Positions 1-10,161 are shown, counted from the first letter of the stretch. The stretch is DNA of 22,228 nucleotides from Azolla pinnata (GCA_037176905.1 JBBBWG010026380.1:36807-59034), one strand, 5' to 3'. Notes: generated from the letters alone by a model not told the origin. Translations and numbers: made by a program.

Positions 1-222
1 GCAGTTTAATTAATCAATCAATTAACCAATCAATTAATCAATCAATTAATTAATCAATCAATTAATCAATCAATTAACCAATCAATTAACCAATCAATTA
101 ACCAATCAATTAAGTAATCAATAAATCAATTAATTAATTAATCAATCAATAAATAAATCAATTAATCAATTAATTAATTAATCAATCAATTAATCAATCA
201 ATTAATCAATCAATCAATTAAT
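1..222. repeat. 12-bp-period AT-rich satellite
   Basis: The first 222 bases are built almost entirely from a 12-mer, AATTAATCAATC, with a recurrent variant AATTAACCAATC and occasional slippage to TAAT or AAAT steps. The repeat reaches the left edge of the window, so its true length is unknown. It ends about 240 bases upstream of the RRM gene start codon. No coding potential is seen. Confidence 0.95.
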
Positions 223-240
223 GAATTTATCCTCGTTTTC

Positions 241-388
241 CTTCTCAAATTTTCTTCTTCTTCCTCTTCTTCTTCTGTTCTTCTTCTTCTTCTTCATCTT
301 CTTCTTTTCTTCTTCTTTCTTCCTTCTTCTTCTTCTTCATCTTCTTCTTTTCTTCTTCTTTCTTCCTTCTTCTTCTTCCTTCTGTTTT
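241..388. repeat. TTC/CTT-rich microsatellite tract
   Basis: The + strand is an almost pure pyrimidine tract of TTC and CTT triplets with short interruptions. A block near 297-330 is repeated nearly exactly at 340-372, so there is also a longer-period duplication. The tract lies just before the RRM gene start at 461 and is probably its promoter or 5' leader, where pyrimidine-rich leaders are common in plants. Open frames across it (poly-Phe/Leu, or poly-Lys/Glu on the other strand) are repeat artefacts. Confidence 0.9.
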
Positions 389-460
389 CTGCTGCTTCTT
401 CTGCAGCAGACGACGAGGACGGCGACGGCGACGACGACGCCGCGAGGAGATTGAGCAGCT

Positions 461-3400
461 ATGGCGATGGCAGGCGCCGGCCCTCAGCACTTCGTCCAGT
501 GGAATCCCTCCGCTGCTGCCGCCCCTCCTTCTCTCCCCCCTCACCATCACCCGATGGTGGACGCCGACGAAGTAAGTCCCCCCCCGATCCCGCTCTCTTC
601 TGCCTCTCTCCTTCCTTCCTCCCATGCGCTTCTCCGTGCCGTTCCTTTGTGTGCATGCCGTGGGAAAAAAATTCTCGTCTTTCGTTTTCTCTCCCAGGAT
701 TAGGCAAGCAACACGCGCGCGCATACCACACGCACACGCACACCTTCCATTTTTTTCTGTTTTCTGTTCAGCCTGCAGTTCTGTAGGCTGTTTTGTTTGC
801 TCTCCGATTCTTTTGACGACCTCGCATCCCTCTTCGCTGTCGTCTTGTTTTTTCCACCCCCGCCGTTGTATGGTTATTTATGCCTCTTTCCCTCATATGT
901 TCGCTCCACTCATCCTCCCTCAAATTTGTTTTGCTGTTTCCTCGTTCAATCCAGAGATCCGGGGAAACGTAGTTTGGCAACTTCGCTGTGTTCCTCCATC
1001 ATCCTGACACTTGGTCTATTTTGTCCATGTATTAGCTAGTGTCATGTTTGGCTATTGGTGGTTGAGTGCCCCTTCGAGAGTCCTTGCCTCACCTCTGAAC
1101 CACTTTTGTGGATAGAGGCTCAATGCTTGTGTACGCACTTGACATAGACGCCCCTCGAAACTGAGTATTACGTGGGGAGATTGAGGGGGGAGAAGTGTGT
1201 CACATGTTCCATTTTGAGAAGAACAGCGAAAGTATGGGCAAATCTTGCTGAAGCTTCCAAAACACAGGCAATGAGCAACGATATTAGAATGAAAGCTGCA
1301 ATGGCAATCATTGATCATAATCTTCATCCTGAAGTTCACACTTACACTGACAATGTGGCAAGGGGTCACCATAGAATGAATTGAGGAATGTCAACCACCA
1401 CCCCAAGTGCTAACAGACAAGACAGATGGGCTGTAAAATCATCAGTGAACATCAATATTGGCATACGCTTGTTCATGAGAAATAAAACAACTCAGGATAG
1501 AATGTCTGCTCACTGTCAATCCACTCGTGTATTAGTTGTGTACTGTAATCAATCTCCAAAATCATGCATTAAGATCATGATTATGTGGCTTTTGGAAATT
1601 CATATAACTATTTGATTTTTGTTCCATATAGATAACATAAATTCACCCATATTTGTAATCATGATTTGCGTAGGGTTAAGTTGGCTACTTATAGAGTTCA
1701 TCTCTTTCTATCTCCCTATTTCTGTCCGGTTCTCATGTGATGGAGTAAATACACGATGATTTTCTCTTGTCCATCGATGCATATTTCTTTGTTAAGATAT
1801 ACCTTTCTTTGTTTCCTGTGTTCGCATACACTCCCAAGTCCAGTTTGATAATAGTTTTCCTGCTTTAGGTGAGAACCATTTTCATATTAGGTTTTCCTGC
1901 CGATGTGAAAGAGCGAGAGCTTCAGAACCTTTTAAGATGGTGGCCTGGATATGAAGCCTCACAGATGAATTTCAAAGGGGAGCAGCCAATGGGGTTTGCT
2001 TTGTTTGCATCAGCTTCAATGGCCATGGCTGCAAGAGATGCTTTGCAGGTTAGCATGGAACACTTGATTTTTGTGATCATTTTTATTATCGTCACTGCTG
2101 TTTAAAGAATAATCTATTTAGCTACTAATCTGTGGTATACCTCTTGTTTTCTGTGTATGCTTCTCCTATCTCTTTGGGGATGATATATAGTGCCTATATT
2201 TTATCGGGGCAAGGAATATTTCTCAATTCTCTTAGGTCAAATAAATATATTTGTTAAGCAGGTATATGTGTTGTTGACATGCACAGAAATGAGCTTCCAG
2301 ACTTGATTAAAATGGCAAGTTGATTCAGAAAAAAAAATAGTGTTTATACATCTGCTGGATGAATTGTCTTCCATGTTGAATGAAACAGCACAGCTACCAT
2401 GAAGCAATACTATGGTGAGAAAACTGACAAAGTTTATGTTCTGGGTTCACATCTTTGGCCAGGTTAGTCATATCTGTTGCCTCCGTCCGCTTTGCATCAT
2501 GACTATTTAGACAATATGGAATGTTTGGGAATAACAGTGTCTCATAAACATGAATTACCCTGACAGTTCCCTTCAGGAGCAAAAGAGCATTCTTAATTGC
2601 AGAAGCACACTGCGGATCTAGTAGATCAAGATGTTGAGTCATACCAACATTTTTTTGTCTCTCGGATGCCTGATCTTTGTCACACTGGCATTGCAACAAA
2701 TTATTAGAACATTCCAGATATCAAAACATTATACTGACAATCACATCTTGTTTCTCTTCACTCTTGATGTGAAATTCTTGGACTGGCGTATTTCACACCA
2801 TTTCACAATGAAAGCTTTTACTAATTGTAGTGGTGCAAATGCATTAAGTATGAACACCGATGCCAAGTACCTGAAGTTGTACATTGAACATGCACATAAC
2901 TAGTCTCCGCACAAATAGGCTCATGAAGCATGTATCAAGCCGTACGAGAACCACTGTAAAATGTAATATATCTTTACAGTACAGGATTCAAGCGCACACT
3001 GCACACAAATCTGAGGTTGTAAGGTTCCGATCTTTAATTGCAATATAATATTCTAAATTTTCGTTTCCATTACCCAAGACAATTTAAATAACTCATTGCC
3101 TGGTCAATCATCTCTATGTAATTCTCTATGAATCATTTTCTCTGTTACTGGTTGAATCCTACTAGCCACCCAGATGTTGTAGATACTGACAAGCAGGCAT
3201 TGTGCATTCTATCTCAAGATTTTGAGAACACGATGCAGGATGACCGTCTTTAATGCCTACAAAAAATGTTTGTTGGAAGGTGTGAATGCAACGATCATTT
3301 CATTATGGCTACTCTCAAATTACAATCTTGTAATTGTCATTCTATTTTTTGGAATTATTGCCTTAAAATGAATATAATTATTCTAGTCTTTAAATCCCTA

Positions 3401-5441
3401 CTGATGTCTAATTATGGACACAGGAATGAGTGGAGTAGGCTAGGTTTTAATAGAACCTACAATTTAGGCGACCAGCGAAACAGTGATGCTGATTTGCTCA
3501 GTTTACATGGCACATTTAAGTGTGTTGTGTGAAATGGAACTGTCATCATTCCGCCAAAGTGCTATGACCACACTGAATTCACTTGCCTTCATTAGGAGAC
3601 AAATGTCTAACTATCATAATCAAATTGGTGGATTGATCTGATGTGTTCATTTTGACAAGCCTGTTATAATAACTATGAACAAGTAATTTTAAAGCTCAAA
3701 TATACAAGAGAAAGAACGGAGAGAATACAGCCTATTTTACTGCTTTCTCTTTTGTCAGAATTTAGTGTTTGATCCTGAGACGAATGCTGTACTACGGGCG
3801 GAGATGGCTAAAAAGAATTTGTATGTCAAGCGTGGTAAGAAGATGTTTTTTTATGCTCACGATTCTTCAATTTATATTTCTTCATGCATTTTCTATTACG
3901 ACATAAATGGTTGTAGACATTAGTCAAACTGACTCAATAGAATGGCTCAACTTGTCTAGTAATGCTGTTCAATTTATTGAAATAAAGTAGGATTGTGCAT
4001 TTTTCTCTTACAAACCATAAATGATTGTAGACTATAAAACAATTGTTTTTCTATTATCCATAGATTGTTTTAGACCGTAAATCATTTGTTTTCTCTTATG
4101 AACCATAAATGGTTGTAGAAGATAAATCAGGTGTTTTCTATTATTGTCCATAAGTGGTTGTAGACCATAGTCATCTCTGCTTTAAGAGAATGGGTCAATG
4201 TGTGCCTATACCAATTTATTGAAATCAGGTGATTCATCTTTTTTTCTCTTATAAACCACAAGTGCTTGCTGACCATGAAACAGGTGTTTCCTCTTATGAA
4301 CCATAACTGGTTGTGGACCATAGTCGCCACTGCTTTATTAGAGTGGCTCAATGTGTGTCTATGTTATGCTGATCAAATTATTGAAATCAGGTGATTTATG
4401 TATTTCTTTCTATCAATAGGTGTCACGGGAACAGGGGGTGAAACTCCACCTTTTGATCAGAGCAAAAGGTTACGGACTGCTGATTATACTCCTCCTCCTT
4501 ATGCCCCAGGTGCTTTTGCTCCTCCGCCCCCAAATAGTTGGGTACCGCAAAGGTTGAACCCAGTTTGTTGTTAAATAACTAACCTGCTACAATAATGCAC
4601 CGGTGTTTCCGATAATTGATTGGTTTTTGTGTGTCTTCATACAGTTTTATACCTGCCAGTGGATCATATGATCCATATAGTGGATATGCTATGCCTCCAC
4701 CTCAGCACATTCCTCAGCAGTTAATGCCACCAGTAGCTCCTGCAGGATATGCACCCATTCAGGCAAATTAACTCGATTTACTTTTCTGATGATTTAGAAG
4801 ATAGAGGTATCATGTCAAACTTGTGATGAAATACAGAATACCAAAGACAATCCGCCATGCAATACCCTATTTGTAGGAAATCTGGGAGAAACTACTAGTG
4901 AGGCTGAACTCAGAGGAATTTTCAGTGGGTATGTGCTAATCTTCGTATTTGATTTTGCAAGAGCTAGAAATTTTTCTTATTTTTGTTTTGATTTATTGTG
5001 TTTAGCCAGCCTGGATTTCGGCAAATGAAGGTTCTTAGACAAGGGAGGAGTACTGTGTGTTTCATTGAGTTTGTGGTATAATTCAACCTGCCAGTAAAAT
5101 AGGCATTTTTGCGTTGCTGCTTGCTAGTTAAGTTTTCAGGTTATGCCTTAATTTTGTGTACAGGATGTTAATAGTGCCGTTGCTGTTCATAATAACATGC
5201 AAGGAGCAATTGTTACAAGTTCTGATCGAGGAGGCATGAGACTTCAATATCCTTTTATTATATTTTCTGTCTTTGCTTGTGTTTACACTAGTTCAATAAT
5301 CAACTATTATGAAATGTTTTGCCGTAACTGCTGTTTACATATTCAAAGAACCCATTCGGGAGGAAAAAAGAATTTGCCAATCCCTCTGACGGAGGTGCGC
5401 CTGGTGTGTCAACAAATATTAATGGAACTTCAAACAGTTAG
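461..5441 (+). CDS. two-RRM RNA-binding protein, RBPMS/Whi3-Scw1-like, nine exons
   Basis: Spliced CDS: 461-571, 1869-2048, 3759-3834, 4420-4552, 4645-4762, 4837-4928, 5006-5075, 5164-5246, 5339-5441. This totals 966 nt and 321 residues, and every junction keeps frame. A Pro/His-rich N-terminus (1-37) precedes RRM1 (about 38-121) with RNP2 IFILGF at 41-46 and RNP1-like KGEQPMGFALF at 73-83. The pattern of this RRM (VRT.F..G.P.D.K.REL...GYE) is that of the RBPMS family. A Pro/Tyr-rich linker (about 124-206) leads to RRM2 (about 207-289), which opens with DNPPCNTLFVGNL and has RNP1-like TVCFIEF at 253-259. A short basic tail starts QYSKNPFGRKK. The two-RRM order and linker match the plant family that includes Arabidopsis At3g21215 (from memory), and related fungal proteins are Whi3 and Scw1. 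The expected role is binding of mRNA or other RNA. Exon 5 ends at a GC donor, and the last intron is of AT-AC type. The start at 461 is the only ATG giving this N-terminus and follows a stop-containing leader. Confidence 0.88.
572..1868 (+). other. intron 1 of the RRM gene
   Basis: This is a 1297-base GT-AG intron (GTAAGT donor at 572, TTTAG acceptor ending at 1868) in phase 0, between the disordered N-terminal exon and the RRM1 exon. Its first 400 bases are pyrimidine-rich, as is common for first introns of plant genes. I see no gene, RNA or mobile element inside it. Confidence 0.85.
2049..3758 (+). other. intron 2 of the RRM gene
   Basis: This 1710-base intron (GTTAGC donor, TTTTGTCAG acceptor) in phase 0 splits RRM1 between residues 97 and 98. 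It is AT-rich. Short open stretches occur, for example 3169-3255, which reads like a protein end for about 28 codons, but none has splice sites and phase that fit this gene. I recognise nothing else in it. Confidence 0.8.
3900..4400 (+). repeat. nested tandem repeat array inside intron 3 of the RRM gene
   Basis: Seven diverged copies of a unit of about 45 bases are visible, anchored on CCATAAATGGTTGTAGACCA-like sequence. Anchors start near 3901, 4015, 4058, 4103, 4148, 4256 and 4301; most adjacent spacings are 43-45. A second element (GGCTCAATGTGTG, then TTATTGAAATCAGGTGATT) follows the units near 3901, 4148 and 4301, giving a higher-order repeat. The unit contains inverted repeats (ACCAT/ATGGT and TGGT/ACCA). 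The array fills most of the 585-base intron 3 (3835-4419), and its last GAAATCAGGTGAT lies just before the true acceptor. Confidence 0.85.
4763..4836 (+). other. GC-AG intron (intron 5 of the RRM gene)
   Basis: Exon 5 ends ...CCC ATT CAG and the next bases are GCAAAT. Reading on gives GCA AAT TAA, an immediate stop. The next exon starts after ATACAG with AAT ACC AAA GAC AAT CCG CCA, giving Q-NTKDNPPCNTLF across the junction as expected for the family. No GT donor fits: upstream GTs would delete conserved sequence and the next downstream GT lies past the stop. CAG|GCAAAT is close to the known GC donor consensus AG|GCAAGT. The intron is 74 bases, phase 0. Confidence 0.82.
5247..5338 (+). other. 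AT-AC minor-spliceosome (U12-type) intron, intron 8 of the RRM gene
   Basis: The intron begins ATATCCTTTT, a perfect match to the U12-type AT-AC donor. It ends TGCTGTTTAC, with a branch-site-like TGCCGTAAC at 5320-5328 (7 of 9 bases match TTCCTTAAC), placing the branch A 11-12 bases from the 3' end. Joining 5246 to 5339 gives ACT TCA/ATA TTC, read as L-Q-Y-S-K-N-P-F-G, the conserved segment after RRM2. No GT-AG pair restores this segment. The 92-base intron contains no in-frame stop, so retention would read on to a TAG at 5452-5454 and give a different, roughly 356-residue protein. Confidence 0.88.
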
Positions 5442-7383
5442 ACCGGAAGGATAGCATCACGGAATCGTTGCCCCACCATGGAGAAACATTCAAAAAGGGA
5501 CGTATCTATGTTTAAAAGATTTCTTTTTGTTCTTATGGCATGATCAGCATAGGGCCATGGTTATAAGGGTGCACCATCATGTTGCTGGAGATCAATATCT
5601 TAGTTGTTACAGCATGCTGTTCAATGATCATTTGTAGCATTACCTAGTCACATCTAGATGGGCTTAATAACTGATTGTCAGTCTGTGGAAAGGCTTGGGA
5701 CAGATGCATTGGTGTCAAGCATCAGGATTCATGGTTGAAGGCAAATATCTCATGACAGAAGAATGCATACCCATGCAACAATCAATACAGGGCAGCTCAA
5801 CATATGTTTTCTGCACACCATGCAATTCGCATGTCATGAAAATTTTTGTGCACTGACAACTTTAACGAGTTCTTTTCCTTTTTGAACATGTATTTTTTGA
5901 AACCTCTGCATGGGTCATGCAAAAAATCTTCAAAGAACATTATGATTGCAAAATTTTAATGTGAGCACGATGCAAGCATATGATTGTTTTTCTATTTTTC
6001 ATGCCATACCAATGGGGAGAATGGGTTTATTGGAATCTAGATGGACAGAAAGGGTAAAGCCCGTCAAATGGTTCCTATTGATTGCGCAGGGCTGCAGATG
6101 AGGTAAAATACTGACAAAGCTTGTCGCTTCAAGTTACAGGGATAAAGTGCGCTCTAACTTGTCCTTCAGGGTTCGCCTTCTACAAACTTGCCTTTTGTTC
6201 TTACCTCAGGAACTTGCTGCTGGAAGGTGTGGAATTGGAGAAAATGTCTACAGTAGCCTTTTGTGCTAAGATTTAGGGGAATTTTGTTTACTTACGAGGT
6301 GTTTCAAACAATTTGGTCTGTCGTAGGTCGAACGATTACCACTGATCAATTGATTGATAGCAAGCAAGCTGAAATAGTGCTTGCAAGGGAGAGATTTTGT
6401 CTAGTCCTCTTCAGAATTTTGGCTACGGATGTTGTGATTAACAACAGCTCTAGAGTTAAAAAGAGGGTTGTAATGGGAATTTCACATGTTCGTAGCTAAA
6501 TGTTCGACAATGAGATTGATGACATGAAAACACATGTACTTTTTGTGTAAAATATGGATAAGAAAGAATCAAAGTGCCCTCTGCATTATAATCATCCAAC
6601 TATCTATATGACATATCTATCTTCACAGCAAGTGGGCAAAGGCTAGTTCATGTACTCCGGCATCTACCAAAATAGGAGATGGAGAATCAACTGGCCACAA
6701 AAAAGTATCAAAATCATGGTGGCTTAATGTCTGCTGGGCATAATTGATGTGTTGACTTTTGATCTCTACAGCATAAAGCTGCAACCATTGTGGAATTCAT
6801 TGTCTTCGGCTCTGGTATATGTCATGGGATCCCAACTCTTGACATATCAGCTAATGAAAAGCAGCTTGCATACTTGCGCAAGAGTTGGAACTGGTTGAAG
6901 GACCTAGTTGTTGCTAACATCTACATCGAAGTGCTTCTCGAGATCTAAGTGAAGCTGGACGTCGTTCATGATTTAGGGGATCATGAATCATCCTGAATCG
7001 ACAAATGAGCACTGTAGAAGTTAACGCTAACTATGGCAGGTGTAACGAGAGATACTACTTCTTGATGCTTATATGCACTTAAGTGATACATTTAGCAATG
7101 CAAAGGCAACATGAATCATGTAGTTAGCAATAACGAGTGCAGGCTATGCACGATCTGAATTATTTGCACAGCTACTTCTTTGAGCAAAATTCCTGTGTGC
7201 ATCATAGCATTCTGTGAGCTCAGCTAGGATCTGCACAGTTTTAAGACTCAACAAACAAATCACCTTTGCATCAACATTACATTTCTTGATTCCATTTCCC
7301 CCAAAACCATTTGGAAAATCTGGGCTTAGGGCCATTTTGGATGGGATGCGCTTGAAGGGCTCTGATGGGAAGCCGGACTTGCT
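5442..7383. other. intergenic region, including the RRM gene 3' UTR
   Basis: This AT-rich stretch has no convincing gene. The first few hundred bases are presumably the 3' UTR of the RRM gene. One short open segment, about 6777-6949 on the + strand, reads like protein for 58 codons but has no start codon and no recognisable family. The last 200 bases are probably promoter and leader of PPR gene 1. Confidence 0.7.
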
Positions 7384-9648
7384 GTGGAAGGAATATTTCA
7401 GGGATCTTTCGCTATGGTGCAGCACCAAGGTATCTGTGTTTTTGAGAGAGAGGATGAATGCACGCTCCACCTTTATTTAGATCAACAAAACCCATGGGAA
7501 GAGCGAGAGAGAGAGATAGAGAGAGCTTTAGCTTTGATTTTGTTACAGAAGAAGTCGGGATTCATACATAGAACCAATTGTAAGTCTCCGTGGATTGATG
7601 AAGGTGAAAGCCCTTGTTGGGTTCGTGAAGAGCTCAGGAGAAGGATTTATGATGGTGTGGAGAGGAGCATTATTGGCAGAGATCATCATATCGAGGATTG
7701 CTTTTACTTCATGGCCTCACTCAAGGAGTGTGGTAAGTGCAAAGACCTGGGCAAAGGCACCAGAATCCATGATAAAATTGTGGATGAAGGATTGCTCAGA
7801 AAGAATCCGTATCTAGCGAGGAGCTTGATAAGTATGTATGCTAAATGCGGTCTAGTCGGGAAGGCGCAGAAAGTGGTAGATGAGGTGCTGGATCAAGACA
7901 TGGTCTCTTGGTCAATAGTCATGGCAGGATATACTAAGCAAGGTGAAGGCCACCAGGCTTTGAAGTGTTTTGAGGCTATGGTGAGTAAGGGCTCCTCCCC
8001 AGATGCAATCACTTACAGCTGTGTCTTGAAAGCTTGTGGAGCTGTTGGAGCTATCAGCGAGGGCGAGAGAATTCACTGTGAGATTGTGGCTCGCGGATTT
8101 CTCAAGAAAGATGTTGTGCTAGGAAATGCTCTGATAGATATGTATGTCAAATGTGGTAGGATCGAGAAAGCCCAACAAGTCCTCGATGACCTCCCCAGTC
8201 GAAATGTAGTGTCATGGTCATCTGTAATTTTTGGGTATGCTGATAGAGGGAAAGCTTATGAAGCATTCAGGTGTTTCGAAAGGATGCAAGGAGAAGGCCT
8301 CTCTCCTGACGCCGTCTCCTTCATTTGCATCTTAAAAGCTTGTGGGAAAGTACAAGATTTAGAGAAAGGAAGCGAAATCCATGACGAAATTGTTCGGAGA
8401 AAGTTGTTGGACGACAACATTGAGCTTGGAAATGCCTTGGTGGCTATGTATGTCAAGTGTAGGGTGCTCACGAGAGCCCGACTAGTTCTCGAAGAACTTG
8501 TGCTTCGGAACACAATTTCTTGGAATGTGTTGATCTCAGGCTACACCCAACAAGGGCAAAGTCATGAAGCCTTGAGTTGCCTTGAACAAATGCAAAGCGA
8601 GGGGATTGCTCCAGATGCAGTCACCTTCATTTGCACCATGAAAGCTTGTGGGAAAACAGGAGCAATAGATAGGGGAAAGCAAATTCATACCGAAATCATA
8701 TCTCGGGGGTTATTGAAGAAGGATGTCGAACTCGGAAATGCTTTGGTGGACATGTATTGTAAATGTGGTAAACTTGAGAAAGCACAGGAGGTCCTCAAAG
8801 AACTTCCTGTGCGAGATATAGTCTCTTGGAACACACTTATTGCAGGATTTGTGTCCCAGGGGCAAAGCTGTGAAGCTATGAACTGCTTCAAACAGATGCA
8901 AAACGACGGTCTCTCTCCGGACGCTGTCACCATCCTTTGCATTTTGAAAGCTTGTAGTAGCTCAGGAGCTGTAAGTGAAGGCAAACTTATCCACGACGAA
9001 TTCATCAACAAGGATCTGCTTGAGAACAATGCAGCAATCGGGGCGGCTTTAGTAGATATGTATGCGAAATGTGGCATGCTTGACAAAGCTCAGGAGCTGC
9101 TGGAAGAGCTTCCGATCCGGAACATGGTTCTGTGGTCGGTGTTAATTGCGCGATATGCCGAGGAAAAGAGAGGGTACGAAGCGTTGCAGTGTTTCGAACA
9201 GATGCAAAGCGAGGGTTTCGCGCCTGATCGAGTCGCGCTCTTATCAGTTCTTCATGCATGTAGCAGTTCTGGGCTCTTGGACGAGGCCCAAACCCTATTC
9301 GGAAACATGACAAAGATATATGGTCTTAGTCCAAGCTCGGATCACCACACATGCATGGTGGTGATGTTGGGTAGCATCGGGAACTTTGAGAAGGCTATGG
9401 AGGTGATCAAGGCAATGCCATCATTGGATTTCATCGACATTTGGCTGGCACTTCTAGGCGCTTGTGAGAAATGGGGTAACGTGAAACTGGGGATCTTAGC
9501 ATTTGATCAAGTAATACAGATAGATCGTGCTTGTGCCGGAGCTTATGTTCTCATGGCTAGTATCTTTGGGGCCACAGGCATGCAAAAGGATGCAGAAATG
9601 GTTGAAGCCATGAGAGTCAAGTATGTCGACTGGGAAGCAAACGGATAA
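7384..9648 (+). CDS. PLS-class pentatricopeptide repeat protein with E1 motif (PPR gene 1)
   Basis: A single uninterrupted frame encodes up to 754 residues. PPR motifs run from about residue 110 in strict P-L-S order with an exact 306-nt (102-residue) period; GGAAATGC-type S-motif starts recur at 8122, 8428 and 8734, and the next at 9040. There is one leading L-S pair, then five P motifs (each starting like VSWN.LI.GY and ending SPD), a final L2-S2 pair (THHTCMVV-like HHTCMVVMLGS) and an E1 motif (IWLALLGACEKWGNVKLG...). The protein stops just after E1; there is no E2 or DYW cytidine-deaminase domain. Such proteins bind single organelle RNA sites and recruit a deaminase in trans. The start is uncertain: residues 1-109 show no clear transit peptide and include an EREREIER run coded by a GA microsatellite (7501-7526), so M110 (7711) or a spliced upstream exon is possible. 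Confidence 0.9.
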   Translation: MEGIFQGSFAMVQHQGICVFEREDECTLHLYLDQQNPWEEREREIERALALILLQKKSGFIHRTNCKSPWIDEGESPCWVREELRRRIYDGVERSIIGRDHHIEDCFYFMASLKECGKCKDLGKGTRIHDKIVDEGLLRKNPYLARSLISMYAKCGLVGKAQKVVDEVLDQDMVSWSIVMAGYTKQGEGHQALKCFEAMVSKGSSPDAITYSCVLKACGAVGAISEGERIHCEIVARGFLKKDVVLGNALIDMYVKCGRIEKAQQVLDDLPSRNVVSWSSVIFGYADRGKAYEAFRCFERMQGEGLSPDAVSFICILKACGKVQDLEKGSEIHDEIVRRKLLDDNIELGNALVAMYVKCRVLTRARLVLEELVLRNTISWNVLISGYTQQGQSHEALSCLEQMQSEGIAPDAVTFICTMKACGKTGAIDRGKQIHTEIISRGLLKKDVELGNALVDMYCKCGKLEKAQEVLKELPVRDIVSWNTLIAGFVSQGQSCEAMNCFKQMQNDGLSPDAVTILCILKACSSSGAVSEGKLIHDEFINKDLLENNAAIGAALVDMYAKCGMLDKAQELLEELPIRNMVLWSVLIARYAEEKRGYEALQCFEQMQSEGFAPDRVALLSVLHACSSSGLLDEAQTLFGNMTKIYGLSPSSDHHTCMVVMLGSIGNFEKAMEVIKAMPSLDFIDIWLALLGACEKWGNVKLGILAFDQVIQIDRACAGAYVLMASIFGATGMQKDAEMVEAMRVKYVDWEANG

Positions 9649-10161
9649 TGCGTAGGTCGATATGAGCCGCTAAACTGATCAGTTTTTTTCTCTTGGGACA
9701 TAATTTAATGATATACCTGGGGTTTTTGTGATAGCCCAACTCCCTCTTCTGTAACCAACTCCCCATGAAGAGAAAGGAATGGTACGCATGCTAAGATCAA
9801 GAAGCTATTGCACTTAACTGCTGGAAGAAAGCTGGAAGGAGATCCAATAGCAAATCCTCAATGTGTAAAGAAAAAGAACAGCAAAATTTCTTTGCACTAT
9901 TTGGAGATGGTTCCCAAAAAGAAGAAAGAAAAGGGAATTGAGTGCTCGAAAAACCATCCTGATGATGCAAAAACATGTGGACGTATTGAAGAGCTATGGT
10001 TATCATGCATGTCAGCATGTGCACAATTGCTGCCATCTAGTTAACAATCCTGGTTCAAAATCTTAGGTTTTGAGGAAGGTCTGAAGTTGATGCATTTTCT
10101 GCTAGCATTTGGCAAGGTCTAGAACCCTGCTGCTGATGCTGATTGAGCATTCTGTCTCTCG
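9649..10161. other. intergenic region downstream of PPR gene 1
   Basis: About 500 bases follow the PPR gene 1 stop. A 78-codon open frame at 9808-10044 is Lys-rich with no recognisable motif and is probably chance. Nothing else is identified; the first part is likely 3' UTR. Confidence 0.65.

Noticed and set aside
245..724. 159-codon minus-strand frame rich in Lys/Glu/Arg
   Set aside because: It is the reverse reading of the TTC tract and exon 1 of the RRM gene. Composition comes from the microsatellite.
3900..4400. CRISPR-like regular spacing in intron 3
   Set aside because: Units are diverged along their whole length with no identical direct repeat and unique spacer pattern, and the host is a plant nuclear gene. 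It is an ordinary tandem array.
7384..7710. Plastid or mitochondrial transit peptide in the first 109 residues of PPR gene 1
   Set aside because: The segment lacks the Ser/Arg-rich, acid-poor composition of transit peptides, and part of it is coded by a GA microsatellite. It may be leader sequence.
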